Shown: one piece after another, positions 39,002 to 46,701 of the stretch
Layout: each line of letters starts with the position of its first letter
How positions within the stretch are numbered: the stretch's first letter is position 1
NCBI RefSeq assembly: GCF_014648475.1
Contig: NZ_BMRE01000012.1
Coordinates: 124,001-188,000 of the forward strand
Length of the DNA stretch: 64,000 nucleotides
Source: Lentzea flava
Lineage (GTDB): Bacteria; Actinomycetota; Actinomycetes; Mycobacteriales; Pseudonocardiaceae
Direction of reading: 5' to 3'
Position numbers and translations under genes: made by a program
The notes under the pieces: model-generated
Told to the model about the DNA's origin: nothing
Database searches by the model: none
What the model saw: only the letters and a program-made list of their open reading frames with translations

Positions 39002-41002
39002 ATGCGGACTGCAGTCATGACGGTCGTCGCCGCTTTGGCAGGAGCCGCGCTGGTCAGCGGCCCGTTCGCGTGGGCGGAACCCGAGCCGTACCTCGTCGGC
39101 AGGGGCATCTCGGACGTCACCGGTCCGGCCGCCGAGAACGGCATGATGGGCTACTCCAAGTTCGACCAGAAGACGACGGGCATCGCCCAGCGGCTGCGGT
39201 CGCGGGCGTACGTCGTGGTCGACCGGGCGACGAACAAGCGCGTCGCGTACGTCAACGCCGACCTCGCGATGATCTTCCGCGCGGTCCAGGAGGGCGTGCT
39301 CGGCAAGCTGCAGGCCAGGTACGGCAACACCTACACGCGCGAGAACCTGCTGCTGTCGGCCACCCACACGCACAGCGGCCCCGGCGGCTACTCGCACAAC
39401 CTCGCCTACAACCTCTCGATCCTCGGCATGCAGCCGCAGGCGCTCGAGGCCGTGGTCGACGGCATCACCGAGTCGATCGTCGAGGCGCACGAGGACCTCA
39501 AACCGGGCTCGATCAGCCTCGGGTTCGGCGAGCTGACGAACGCGAGCGTCAACCGGTCGCGCGTCGCGTTCGACCGCAACCCGGACAAGGGGTTCTTCCC
39601 GCAGGGCATCGACCCGCAGATGACCGTGCTCAAGTTCAAGCAGTCCGGCGACGACGTCGGCGCGATCAGCTGGTTCGCCACCCACAACACGTCGGTGACC
39701 AACGCCAACACGCTGATCAGCCCGGACAACAAGGGTTACGCGGCCTACCAGTGGGAGCACGACGAGAAGGGCGTGCGGTACCTGGACAACACCGCGGGCT
39801 TCGTCGCGGCGTTCCCGAACACCAACGCGGGTGACATGTCGCCGAACCTCAACCTGAAGCCCGGCTCCGGCCCCACCGAGAACGAGTGGGAGAACACCCG
39901 CATCATCGGCGAGCGCCAGAACCGCAAGGCGCAGGAGATCTACAACGGCCCGCAGCAGACTGTGAGCGGTGGGGTCGACTACCGGATGCGGTTCGTGGAC
40001 ATGTCGACCGTTCAGGTCGAGGGCCGCTTCACCCCCAACGGCCAGCCCGGCACGACGTGCTCCGGAGTCGTCGGCGCGTCGACGATCGCGGGCAGCGTCG
40101 AGGACGGCCCGGCGATCCCCGGCTTCTCCGAGGGCATGCAGTCGCCGTTGAAGAAGCTGTTCGAGCCGCTCAACATCGAGGTGCCCGAGTGGCTGAAGTC
40201 GTGCCAGTACCCGAAGGCCTCTTTGGTGCCAACGGGTCTGGTCGCCGCGACGCCGAACGTGCTGCCGCTGCAGATCGTCCGCATCGGACAGTTGCACCTC
40301 GTCGCCGTGCCCGGTGAGGTGACGATCACCGCGGGCCTGCGCATCCGCAGGACCGTCGCCGGCGAGCTCGGCGTGCCCGTGCAGAACGTCCTGATCCAGG
40401 GCTACGCCAATGACTACAGCCAGTACGTCACCACGCCGGAGGAGTACGACTCGCAGCAGTACGAGGGCGGCTCCACGCTGTTCGGCCGCAACACCACGCC
40501 CGCGTACCAGCAGGAGTTCGGCAAGCTCGCGGCGTCGATGAAGAACGGCACCACGTTGCCCGCCGGTCCGACGCCGGGCAAGCCGCCGTTCACCGACATC
40601 AACCTGCAGACCGGTGTCGTCCTCGACGACAAGCCCGCCGACAAGAAGTACGGCGACGTGCTGGCCGCACCCAAGCCGTCCTACACGCGCGGTGAGACCG
40701 TGACGGCCGTGTTCGTCACCGGGCATCCGAAGAACAACCTGCACCGCAACCACACCTTCCTGGAGGTGCAGCGGCAGGTGAACGGTCAGTGGACGCGCGT
40801 GGCCGACGACGGCGACTGGTCCACGCGCTACCGGTGGGAACGGGTCGGCGTCGCGTTCTCGAACGCCACGATCACCTGGCAGATCCCGGCCGACACGCCC
40901 GCGGGCACGTACCGGATCGTGCACCACGGCGACGAGAAGTCCGGCTGGACCGGCAAGATCACCGGCTTCACGGGCGCGACCGCGCCCTTCGCGGTGGGCT
41001 GA
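39002..41002 (+). CDS. Secreted neutral/alkaline ceramidase
   Basis: The 666-residue protein has a signal peptide (about 1-25, ending FAWAEPE). A large ceramidase catalytic domain carries SATHTHSGPGGYSHN for zinc, and NTNAGDMSPN with the nucleophile Ser280 (Ser274 in the Pseudomonas enzyme). A C-terminal immunoglobulin-like domain follows from about residue 545 (RGETVTAVFVTGHPKNN). It would hydrolyse ceramide or related N-acyl lipids outside the cell. GTGGGG precedes the ATG at 39002. Bacterial ceramidases act on eukaryotic sphingolipids, which fits the other exported proteins here. Confidence 0.92.
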   Translation: MRTAVMTVVAALAGAALVSGPFAWAEPEPYLVGRGISDVTGPAAENGMMGYSKFDQKTTGIAQRLRSRAYVVVDRATNKRVAYVNADLAMIFRAVQEGVLGKLQARYGNTYTRENLLLSATHTHSGPGGYSHNLAYNLSILGMQPQALEAVVDGITESIVEAHEDLKPGSISLGFGELTNASVNRSRVAFDRNPDKGFFPQGIDPQMTVLKFKQSGDDVGAISWFATHNTSVTNANTLISPDNKGYAAYQWEHDEKGVRYLDNTAGFVAAFPNTNAGDMSPNLNLKPGSGPTENEWENTRIIGERQNRKAQEIYNGPQQTVSGGVDYRMRFVDMSTVQVEGRFTPNGQPGTTCSGVVGASTIAGSVEDGPAIPGFSEGMQSPLKKLFEPLNIEVPEWLKSCQYPKASLVPTGLVAATPNVLPLQIVRIGQLHLVAVPGEVTITAGLRIRRTVAGELGVPVQNVLIQGYANDYSQYVTTPEEYDSQQYEGGSTLFGRNTTPAYQQEFGKLAASMKNGTTLPAGPTPGKPPFTDINLQTGVVLDDKPADKKYGDVLAAPKPSYTRGETVTAVFVTGHPKNNLHRNHTFLEVQRQVNGQWTRVADDGDWSTRYRWERVGVAFSNATITWQIPADTPAGTYRIVHHGDEKSGWTGKITGFTGATAPFAVG

Positions 41003-41036
41003 GGTTATTCCCGGCGGCGGTGAGGCAAGAGTTACG

Positions 41037-41065
41037 TTGTGCACGATTTAATCGCACACTAGCTT
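41037..41065 (+). promoter_or_regulatory. Esterase promoter with operator in its spacer
   Basis: TTGTGC (41037-41042) and TAGCTT (41060-41065) are 17 bp apart. Between and over the -35 lies a 21-bp dyad at 41039-41059, in which GTG and CGATT on the left mirror AATCG and CAC on the right about a central T. This is a classic position for repressor binding. The regulator is not identified; no divergent regulator gene is adjacent. Confidence 0.6.
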
Positions 41066-41093
41066 TCATGGCATCCGACCTGAAGGAGCAGCC

Positions 41094-42026
41094 ATGAAGC
41101 GCCCAGTTCTCGAGCCCGCCGCCGCCGAGTTCGCCGCCGCCACCGCCCAGCCGCCGTTCCTGTTCGAGATCCCGCCGGCCGAGGGCCGCAAGGCCGTCGA
41201 CGAGGTCCAGTCGGGTGAGATCGACAAGCCCGAGGTCGACGAGCACTGGGTCGAGCTCGACGGTTTCCAGGTCCGCGTGGTGAAACCGGCCGGTGCCACC
41301 GGTGTGCTGCCGGTCGTCCTGTACATCCACGGCGCGGGCTGGGTGTTCGGCAACGCCCACACCCACGACCGCCTCGTCCGCGAACTCGCTGTCGGCGCGG
41401 GTGCCGCGGTCGTCTTCCCGGACTACTCGCTGTCGCCGGAGGCCCGCTACCCCGTCGCGATCAACCAGAACTACGCGACCGCGCGGTGGATTCTGAGCAA
41501 CGGTGCCGACCACGGCCTCGACGCCTCACGCATCGCGGTGGCCGGCGACTCGGTCGGCGGCAACATGGCGGCCGCGCTGACGTTGCAGGCCAAGGAACGC
41601 GGCGACGTCTCGCTGAAGGCCCAGGTCCTCTTCTACCCGGTGACCGACGCGTCCTTCGACACCGACTCGTACCTGCAGTTCGCCGAGGGCTACTTCCTGC
41701 GCCGCGACGCCATGCAGTGGTTCTGGGACCAGTACACGACGAACCCGGCGGAGCGCGCCGAGATCACCGCGTCCCCGTTGCGGGCGACCAAGGAGCAGCT
41801 GGCGGGTCTGCCGCAGGCACTCGTGATCACCGCTGAGGCCGACGTGCTGCGCGACGAGGGCGAGGCCTACGCGGACAAGCTGCGCGAGGCCGGTGTGCCC
41901 GTCACCGCCGTCCGGTACGCGGGTGCGATCCACGACTTCGTCATGCTGAACGCGTTGCGCGGCACGCACGCCGCCGAGGCCGCGATCAAGCAGGCGAGCG
42001 CGTTCCTGCGCGAAGCCCTCGGCTGA
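41094..42026 (+). CDS. Alpha/beta-hydrolase esterase (hormone-sensitive-lipase type)
   Basis: The 310-residue protein has the oxyanion motif YIHGAGWVFG, the nucleophile elbow VAGDSVGGNMA, EADVLRDEGEAYADKL with the catalytic Asp and YAGAIHDFVML with the His. This is the acetylesterase/lipase (Aes, HSL) family. No signal peptide is present. GAAGGAG precedes the ATG. A dyad-bearing promoter lies directly upstream, so the gene is probably induced by a substrate-like molecule. Confidence 0.92.
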   Translation: MKRPVLEPAAAEFAAATAQPPFLFEIPPAEGRKAVDEVQSGEIDKPEVDEHWVELDGFQVRVVKPAGATGVLPVVLYIHGAGWVFGNAHTHDRLVRELAVGAGAAVVFPDYSLSPEARYPVAINQNYATARWILSNGADHGLDASRIAVAGDSVGGNMAAALTLQAKERGDVSLKAQVLFYPVTDASFDTDSYLQFAEGYFLRRDAMQWFWDQYTTNPAERAEITASPLRATKEQLAGLPQALVITAEADVLRDEGEAYADKLREAGVPVTAVRYAGAIHDFVMLNALRGTHAAEAAIKQASAFLREALG

Positions 42027-42034
42027 GCCGGAGA

Positions 42035-42433
42035 TCAGCCGCCGACCCGCTGCGTCTTCGTGACCTGGAACGGCGTGCCCTGCTGGCACGTGGTCATCGC
42101 ACCGGGCTCGGCCCGCCCCGTCACCTCCACCTCGGCACCGGCCACCGCGATCGCGGGGTCGGCGCCGAGCAGCAGGTACTGCGCGGTACCGGTGTCCAGG
42201 ATCAGGCAACCCGCCTCGACGCCGGCCGACACCGTGCCGCGCACGGTGATGCCCGGCTCCAGCGCGCGGGACGGAGTGGTGATCGGCGCCGACGACGGCG
42301 GCAGCGGCGCCGGGATGCTCGGCGTGGACGTGTCACTGGTCGGTGAGCTGGACGCAGGAGCCCGGGGCGGTGGCTGTTGACCGGCGCACGAAGCCAGCAT
42401 CAGGCACAACAGCACGGCCGCTAACCCGCGCAT
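42035..42433 (-). CDS. Small putative lipoprotein
   Basis: The 132-residue protein has a lipoprotein signal (MRGLAAVLLCLMLASCAG, lipobox LASC), a Pro/Ser/Thr-rich linker of about 40 residues and a compact beta domain (GITVRGTVSAGVEAGCLILD, AGAEVEVTGRAEPGAMTTCQ) with two cysteines that could form a disulfide. I do not recognise the domain beyond a resemblance to small OB-like folds. It lies just after the universal stress protein gene on the same strand. Confidence 0.72.
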   Translation of the reverse strand: MRGLAAVLLCLMLASCAGQQPPPRAPASSSPTSDTSTPSIPAPLPPSSAPITTPSRALEPGITVRGTVSAGVEAGCLILDTGTAQYLLLGADPAIAVAGAEVEVTGRAEPGAMTTCQQGTPFQVTKTQRVGG

Positions 42434-42439
42434 TTCGCG

Positions 42440-43291
42440 TCACCTCCGATGGACCACGGCGACCGGGCACGGCGCGTGGTGCAGCACAGCGTGGCTGACC
42501 GAACCCAGAATTGCACGCTTCACCGCGCCGCGACCGTGACTGCCCACGACGACGAGGGCAGCGCCGTCGGCCGCCTGGAGCAACGCGCGGGCGGGCGCGT
42601 CGAACGCGACCTCCTGCGCCACGTGGACCTCGGGGTGCCGTGCGCGGTGGTCGGCGAGCTGGTCTTCCAGGAGCTTCGCGAGGTCCACGCGGACGTGGTC
42701 CCAGTCCTGCTCGGGCAGCTCGGCCCAGCCGACCTCGTTCCACGCGTGGATGGCCAGGAGCTCGCGGCCGTGGCGGGAGGCGAACGCGAAGGCGAAGTCG
42801 ATCGCGTCGGTGGAGGTCTCTGAGCCGTCGACACCGACGACCACCCGGCCGTCCAGCGGACCGGACCGCGTCACGACGACGGGGCGTCCGCCGATCGCCA
42901 CCAGTTCGGCGGCGGTGGAACCGAGGAACATCTCGGCGATGCCGGTGCGGCCGGACGAACCGAGCACCAGCAGCTCGCCCTCCTCCATCGCCAGCACGTC
43001 GACCGGACGGCCCAGACCCACGCGCGTGGACACGCGCAGGTCCGGCCAGCCGCGCCTGATCTCCTCGGCGATCTCGGCGAGGTGGTCCTCGGCGGAGCGC
43101 CGCATCGTCTCCTCGGTGACGAACTCCGGCACCGGTGTGGTCATCGGGGTGAAGACGGGCTCGGGCAGAGGCGCGCGGACGGCCTGGACGACCTGGAGGG
43201 CCGCGCCGGAGCGGGAAGCCTCCTCCGCGCCCCACAGAACGGCTTGGCGGGCGAGGTCGGAACCGTCGAACCCAACCACGACGACGGGCAT
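42440..43291 (-). CDS. Universal stress protein, two-domain
   Basis: The 283-residue protein contains two Usp domains, each with the ATP-binding pattern: GFDGSDLARQA and VLGSSGRTGIAEMFLGSTA in the first, VGVDGSETSTDA and VVGSHGRGAVKRAILGSVS in the second. Such proteins act in dormancy and stress. The ATG follows GGAGG at 8 nt, but that GGAGG is inside a perfect hairpin (43296-43334), which could limit its translation. Confidence 0.92.
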   Translation of the reverse strand: MPVVVVGFDGSDLARQAVLWGAEEASRSGAALQVVQAVRAPLPEPVFTPMTTPVPEFVTEETMRRSAEDHLAEIAEEIRRGWPDLRVSTRVGLGRPVDVLAMEEGELLVLGSSGRTGIAEMFLGSTAAELVAIGGRPVVVTRSGPLDGRVVVGVDGSETSTDAIDFAFAFASRHGRELLAIHAWNEVGWAELPEQDWDHVRVDLAKLLEDQLADHRARHPEVHVAQEVAFDAPARALLQAADGAALVVVGSHGRGAVKRAILGSVSHAVLHHAPCPVAVVHRR

Positions 43292-43295
43292 GGGA

Positions 43296-43334
43296 AACCA
43301 CCTCCGGCCAGGGGATACCCGACCGGAGGTGGTT
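43296..43334 (-). terminator. Hairpin after the GH87 gene that also covers the usp ribosome site
   Basis: AACCACCTCCGG (43296-43307) and CCGGAGGTGGTT (43323-43334) are perfect 12-bp arms around a 15-nt loop that contains a small GGG/CCC stem. It starts 12 bp after the GH87 stop and so can terminate that gene. On the minus strand the arm next to usp contains its GGAGG. It may thus act as a terminator, as a translational control, or both. Confidence 0.75.
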
Positions 43335-43345
43335 CTAAATGCGGG

Positions 43346-46300
43346 CTAGTTGATGACGAAGCTCGACCCCGGCTCCACGACGATGTTCCCCTTCGCGGAG
43401 TTGGTGATCGTGACGTTCGTCAGCCTGGCCGACCCGCGTGCGCTGCCCTGGGCGAGGATGCCCGCGCCGTTGTTCGACTTGTCGATGCGCACGTTGGTGA
43501 TCTGGACGTTCGGCATCTCGCCGCCGCCACCCTTGAACTGGATCCCGTCGTAGGTGGAGTCGACGATCTCGGTGTCGCGGATGACCACACCGGGGATCGG
43601 CAGGTTCTGCGCGAACAACGTGATGGCGCCGAAGAACTGCTGCTCGCCCCAGAACGCGCCGCCGGTGCGGATCAGGGCGTTGTTCGCGAGCAGGGTCTCG
43701 CCCGAGAACGGCAGCGGGTCGTGGTCGGTCGCCAGCATGATGCCGGGGTAGTTCGCCGTGTCGGAGACGACGTTGTTCTCCGCGCGGTTGCCGGAGCCGC
43801 CGTAGATGGCGATTCCGTTGGCACGCCACGGCAACGCGATCGTGTTGTTGAGGAACGCGTTGTTGCGGCCCACGTCGGCGGTCTGGTCCTTCACGTACTT
43901 GCTCGCCCACACCGCGAGTGCGTCGTCGCCCGTGGTGCGGAACGACGAGTTGAACACCGTGGAGTTGCGCGTGCCGTTGGTGAAGTTGATGCCGTCGGCG
44001 TAGGTGTCGCGGATGCGCATGCCGCTGAACTGCAGGCCGTCGCCGGGGTTCCAGCGGTCGGGCAGGTTCGTGTAGTCGCGGCCGACCCAGACGCCGACGT
44101 TGGCGTGCTCGATCCACACGTTGGTGATCTTCGTGTTCTTGCCGAACCTGCCGTTGAGGCCGACACCGCCCTCCGCGTTGCCGTCGCCGCCGCGGATCCG
44201 GCCGGAGCCGAAGATCGCGATGTCGGACAGCTGCACGTTGTCGTCGATGTCGAACCCGAAGTTGCCCTCGTGCGGGTGGTTGATCGTGTTCGCGTCCTGC
44301 GGCTGGATCAGGGAGAACAGCTGCGAGTGCCACATGCCCGCGCCGCGGATCGTGGCGTTGCGGATGCCGACCTGGTTGTAGCCGCCGGAGTTGAACTGGG
44401 TCAGGATCTTCTTCTCCTGCCGGAACTTCCCTTCCGGGATCCACACGCACGGGATCTCGCCGTTCTGGTCGGCGGTGACCGCGCGCTGGATGGCGTCGGC
44501 GTCGTCCGTCTGGTCGTTCGGCGTGGCGCCGTACTGCGTGATCGACACGCACTCGGCGGGCTTCTGCGCCGGCGGCGCGACCTGCTCCAGGTCGATCAGG
44601 TCGATGACGTAGAACTGGGCGCTGTCACCGGCGTCGCGCTGCAGCTTGAAGCGGGTGCCCGCAGGATAGGAGTTCGGCAACAGGCTGGACGACTCGTCGA
44701 ACAACCGGCGGGCGTCGCCACCCGGCCGGTTCGTGAGGCACTCCGGGTCGTCGCAGGTGCCGTAGAGCCAGCTGTGCCGGGACGACAGCGTCAGCTTCTG
44801 CACGAACTGGTCGTTGGCGTACAGGCTGATCGTCGCTTCCTGGCCACCACCGGCGGCCGCGTCCGGGATCGAGTTGCGGACGACGATGGAGTTCGTGCCG
44901 ACCGTCGAGGTGATCTCCACGAACTGGCCCTGCGAGTCGAGCCGCACCGACTTGCGGCCGGACGACTCCGACCCGAAGTTGGTGTGCCCGAACGTGCGCT
45001 TCGCGTCGGCCTCCAGCAGCTGGCCCTGGTAGCGGCCGTTTTCGGCTTCATAGCTGGTGAACGGAACCGATGCGCCGCGTCCGACCACAACGGACTGACT
45101 CGCGGTGTTGTTGTTCTCGTTGGTCTCCGCGACCAGGCCGGTCGCATCCGCTGTCGCCGTGGCCGTGGCACCGCCGTTGGTGGCGGTCCAGGTGCCGACG
45201 TTGACCGTGACGGTCTGACCGGCGTTGATCGCAGGCGTGTTGGCGTTCAGCGTGCTGCCGCCGACGACCACGCGCGTCACCGACGCACCGGCCTGCGACG
45301 TGCCGCGGTTGTTGACCTGCACCGCGAACGTCACCTGCTGGCCCGCGGCGGGTGACGACGGGTTCGGCGTGATGCCGGTGATCTGCAGGTCCGGGCCAGG
45401 AGCAGGACCGACGACCAGGGGAGAGCCGGAGGTGAAGGTGTTGTTGCCCTCGTTGGTCTCCGCGACCTGGTTGGCCGGGTCGACGGTGGCCGCGGCCGCG
45501 TAGGACCCGGCACCCCTCCGACCGGTGTCGACGGTGACACCGGTGGTGGCTCCGGCAGCGAGCCCGCCGACCTGGGCGGTGCCCGCGTTGCCGCCGCCGA
45601 GCGTGAAGCTGACGCTCGTCGCGCCCGATGCCACGGTGCCGCCGTTGCGCACGGTCGCGGTGAGCCTGATCGCGTCGGTCTCGGTCGGGCTTGCGGGCGT
45701 CCACGTGAGGTTCGTGACGGTCAGGTCGGGAGCCGGTGCGGCGGACCCGAACACTCCGAACTCCGCGACCTGGCCGCCGGGCGCGCCGGTGTTCGAGTAG
45801 AAGTGCAGCCGCACGTCCGCTGCCCGCCCGGTGACCGGAATCGTCACGGTGTTGCCGGTGGCCGGGTCGAACCGGTAGTCGGCGCGGGCCTTCAGGGTCG
45901 CGAACGCCGTGGCGGCCGAGTCCCTGCCCAGCACCTCGAAGTTCTGCGTGCGGGCGCCCCAGATCGGGTCCGGGTTGAGTTTGACGACGATGGACGACAG
46001 GTCCGCGTCGGCGCCCAGCTTCACGGTCAGATGACCGGGGAAGCCGTTGGACTCCCAGTACGTGCCGGTGTTGCCGTCGACGGCGTTGGCCGCCACGAAG
46101 TCGTGCACGTGACCGGACTCCTCGACCGGCTTGCCCCGCGCCAGGTCGTCCCCGGCGGGCGGCGGGTCGACCGGGCCGGACTCGCCGTGCGCCTCGAACT
46201 CGCTGAGCTGACCGGCGGGCCAGCCGGTGTTCGCGGTGATCGTGACCCGGACGTACCTGACGCCGGTCGCCGCGAAGTCCAGCGTCACGGTGTTGTTCGA

Positions 46301-46675
46301 CGCGGGGGAGAAGACCCTGCCGCTGGAGCCGGAGATGTCGGTGAACTGCGAGCCGTTCTGGCTTCCCTGCACGGCGAGGGTCTGCGTGCGCTGCTCCCAG
46401 TTCGACGGCAGGCGCAGCACGACCTTGCTGACGTCCCTCGTGGCGCCGAGGTCGGCCTGGATCCACTGCGGGAACACGTTGTTCGTGCTCTCCCAGTAGC
46501 TGCCCTGGTTGCCGTCACCGGCGTTTCCGGCGCCGTACGGGCCGTTGTTGCTCGACGCGGTCATGGTCGCCGGCAGCCGCACGATGGCGGCGCCTGCCGT
46601 TGGTGTCAGTCCGAAGAGGGCCAGTGCGGTGACGAGCGCAGCACTCACCGCACGCCTCAGTAGCGTGTTCTTCAT
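43346..46675 (-). CDS. Secreted GH87 alpha-1,3-glucanase/mycodextranase, multimodular
   Basis: The 1109-residue protein has a signal peptide (1-29), two discoidin-like (F5/8C) domains (about 34-163 and 178-310), two CARDB-like beta-sandwich repeats (about 315-422 and 427-535), a CBM6-like domain (YEAENGRYQGQ onward, about 540-720) and a right-handed beta-helix. The helix contains RDTYADGIN and TTGDDALAVW; Asp894, Asp917 and Asp918 have the same 23- and 24-residue spacing as the catalytic trio reported for GH87 alpha-1,3-glucanase. It would cleave alpha-1,3-glucan such as fungal cell-wall glucan. GAAGGA precedes the ATG. It lies 26 bp after the second GH87 gene. Confidence 0.9.
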   Translation of the reverse strand: MKNTLLRRAVSAALVTALALFGLTPTAGAAIVRLPATMTASSNNGPYGAGNAGDGNQGSYWESTNNVFPQWIQADLGATRDVSKVVLRLPSNWEQRTQTLAVQGSQNGSQFTDISGSSGRVFSPASNNTVTLDFAATGVRYVRVTITANTGWPAGQLSEFEAHGESGPVDPPPAGDDLARGKPVEESGHVHDFVAANAVDGNTGTYWESNGFPGHLTVKLGADADLSSIVVKLNPDPIWGARTQNFEVLGRDSAATAFATLKARADYRFDPATGNTVTIPVTGRAADVRLHFYSNTGAPGGQVAEFGVFGSAAPAPDLTVTNLTWTPASPTETDAIRLTATVRNGGTVASGATSVSFTLGGGNAGTAQVGGLAAGATTGVTVDTGRRGAGSYAAAATVDPANQVAETNEGNNTFTSGSPLVVGPAPGPDLQITGITPNPSSPAAGQQVTFAVQVNNRGTSQAGASVTRVVVGGSTLNANTPAINAGQTVTVNVGTWTATNGGATATATADATGLVAETNENNNTASQSVVVGRGASVPFTSYEAENGRYQGQLLEADAKRTFGHTNFGSESSGRKSVRLDSQGQFVEITSTVGTNSIVVRNSIPDAAAGGGQEATISLYANDQFVQKLTLSSRHSWLYGTCDDPECLTNRPGGDARRLFDESSSLLPNSYPAGTRFKLQRDAGDSAQFYVIDLIDLEQVAPPAQKPAECVSITQYGATPNDQTDDADAIQRAVTADQNGEIPCVWIPEGKFRQEKKILTQFNSGGYNQVGIRNATIRGAGMWHSQLFSLIQPQDANTINHPHEGNFGFDIDDNVQLSDIAIFGSGRIRGGDGNAEGGVGLNGRFGKNTKITNVWIEHANVGVWVGRDYTNLPDRWNPGDGLQFSGMRIRDTYADGINFTNGTRNSTVFNSSFRTTGDDALAVWASKYVKDQTADVGRNNAFLNNTIALPWRANGIAIYGGSGNRAENNVVSDTANYPGIMLATDHDPLPFSGETLLANNALIRTGGAFWGEQQFFGAITLFAQNLPIPGVVIRDTEIVDSTYDGIQFKGGGGEMPNVQITNVRIDKSNNGAGILAQGSARGSARLTNVTITNSAKGNIVVEPGSSFVIN

Positions 46676-46701
46676 GTAATTGTCCTTCTACGGCAGGGAA
46701 A

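Noticed and set aside
38984..41044. A 686-residue minus-strand open frame opposite the ceramidase
   Set aside because: It has no recognisable domain and biased composition; the plus-strand frame has the ceramidase active site.
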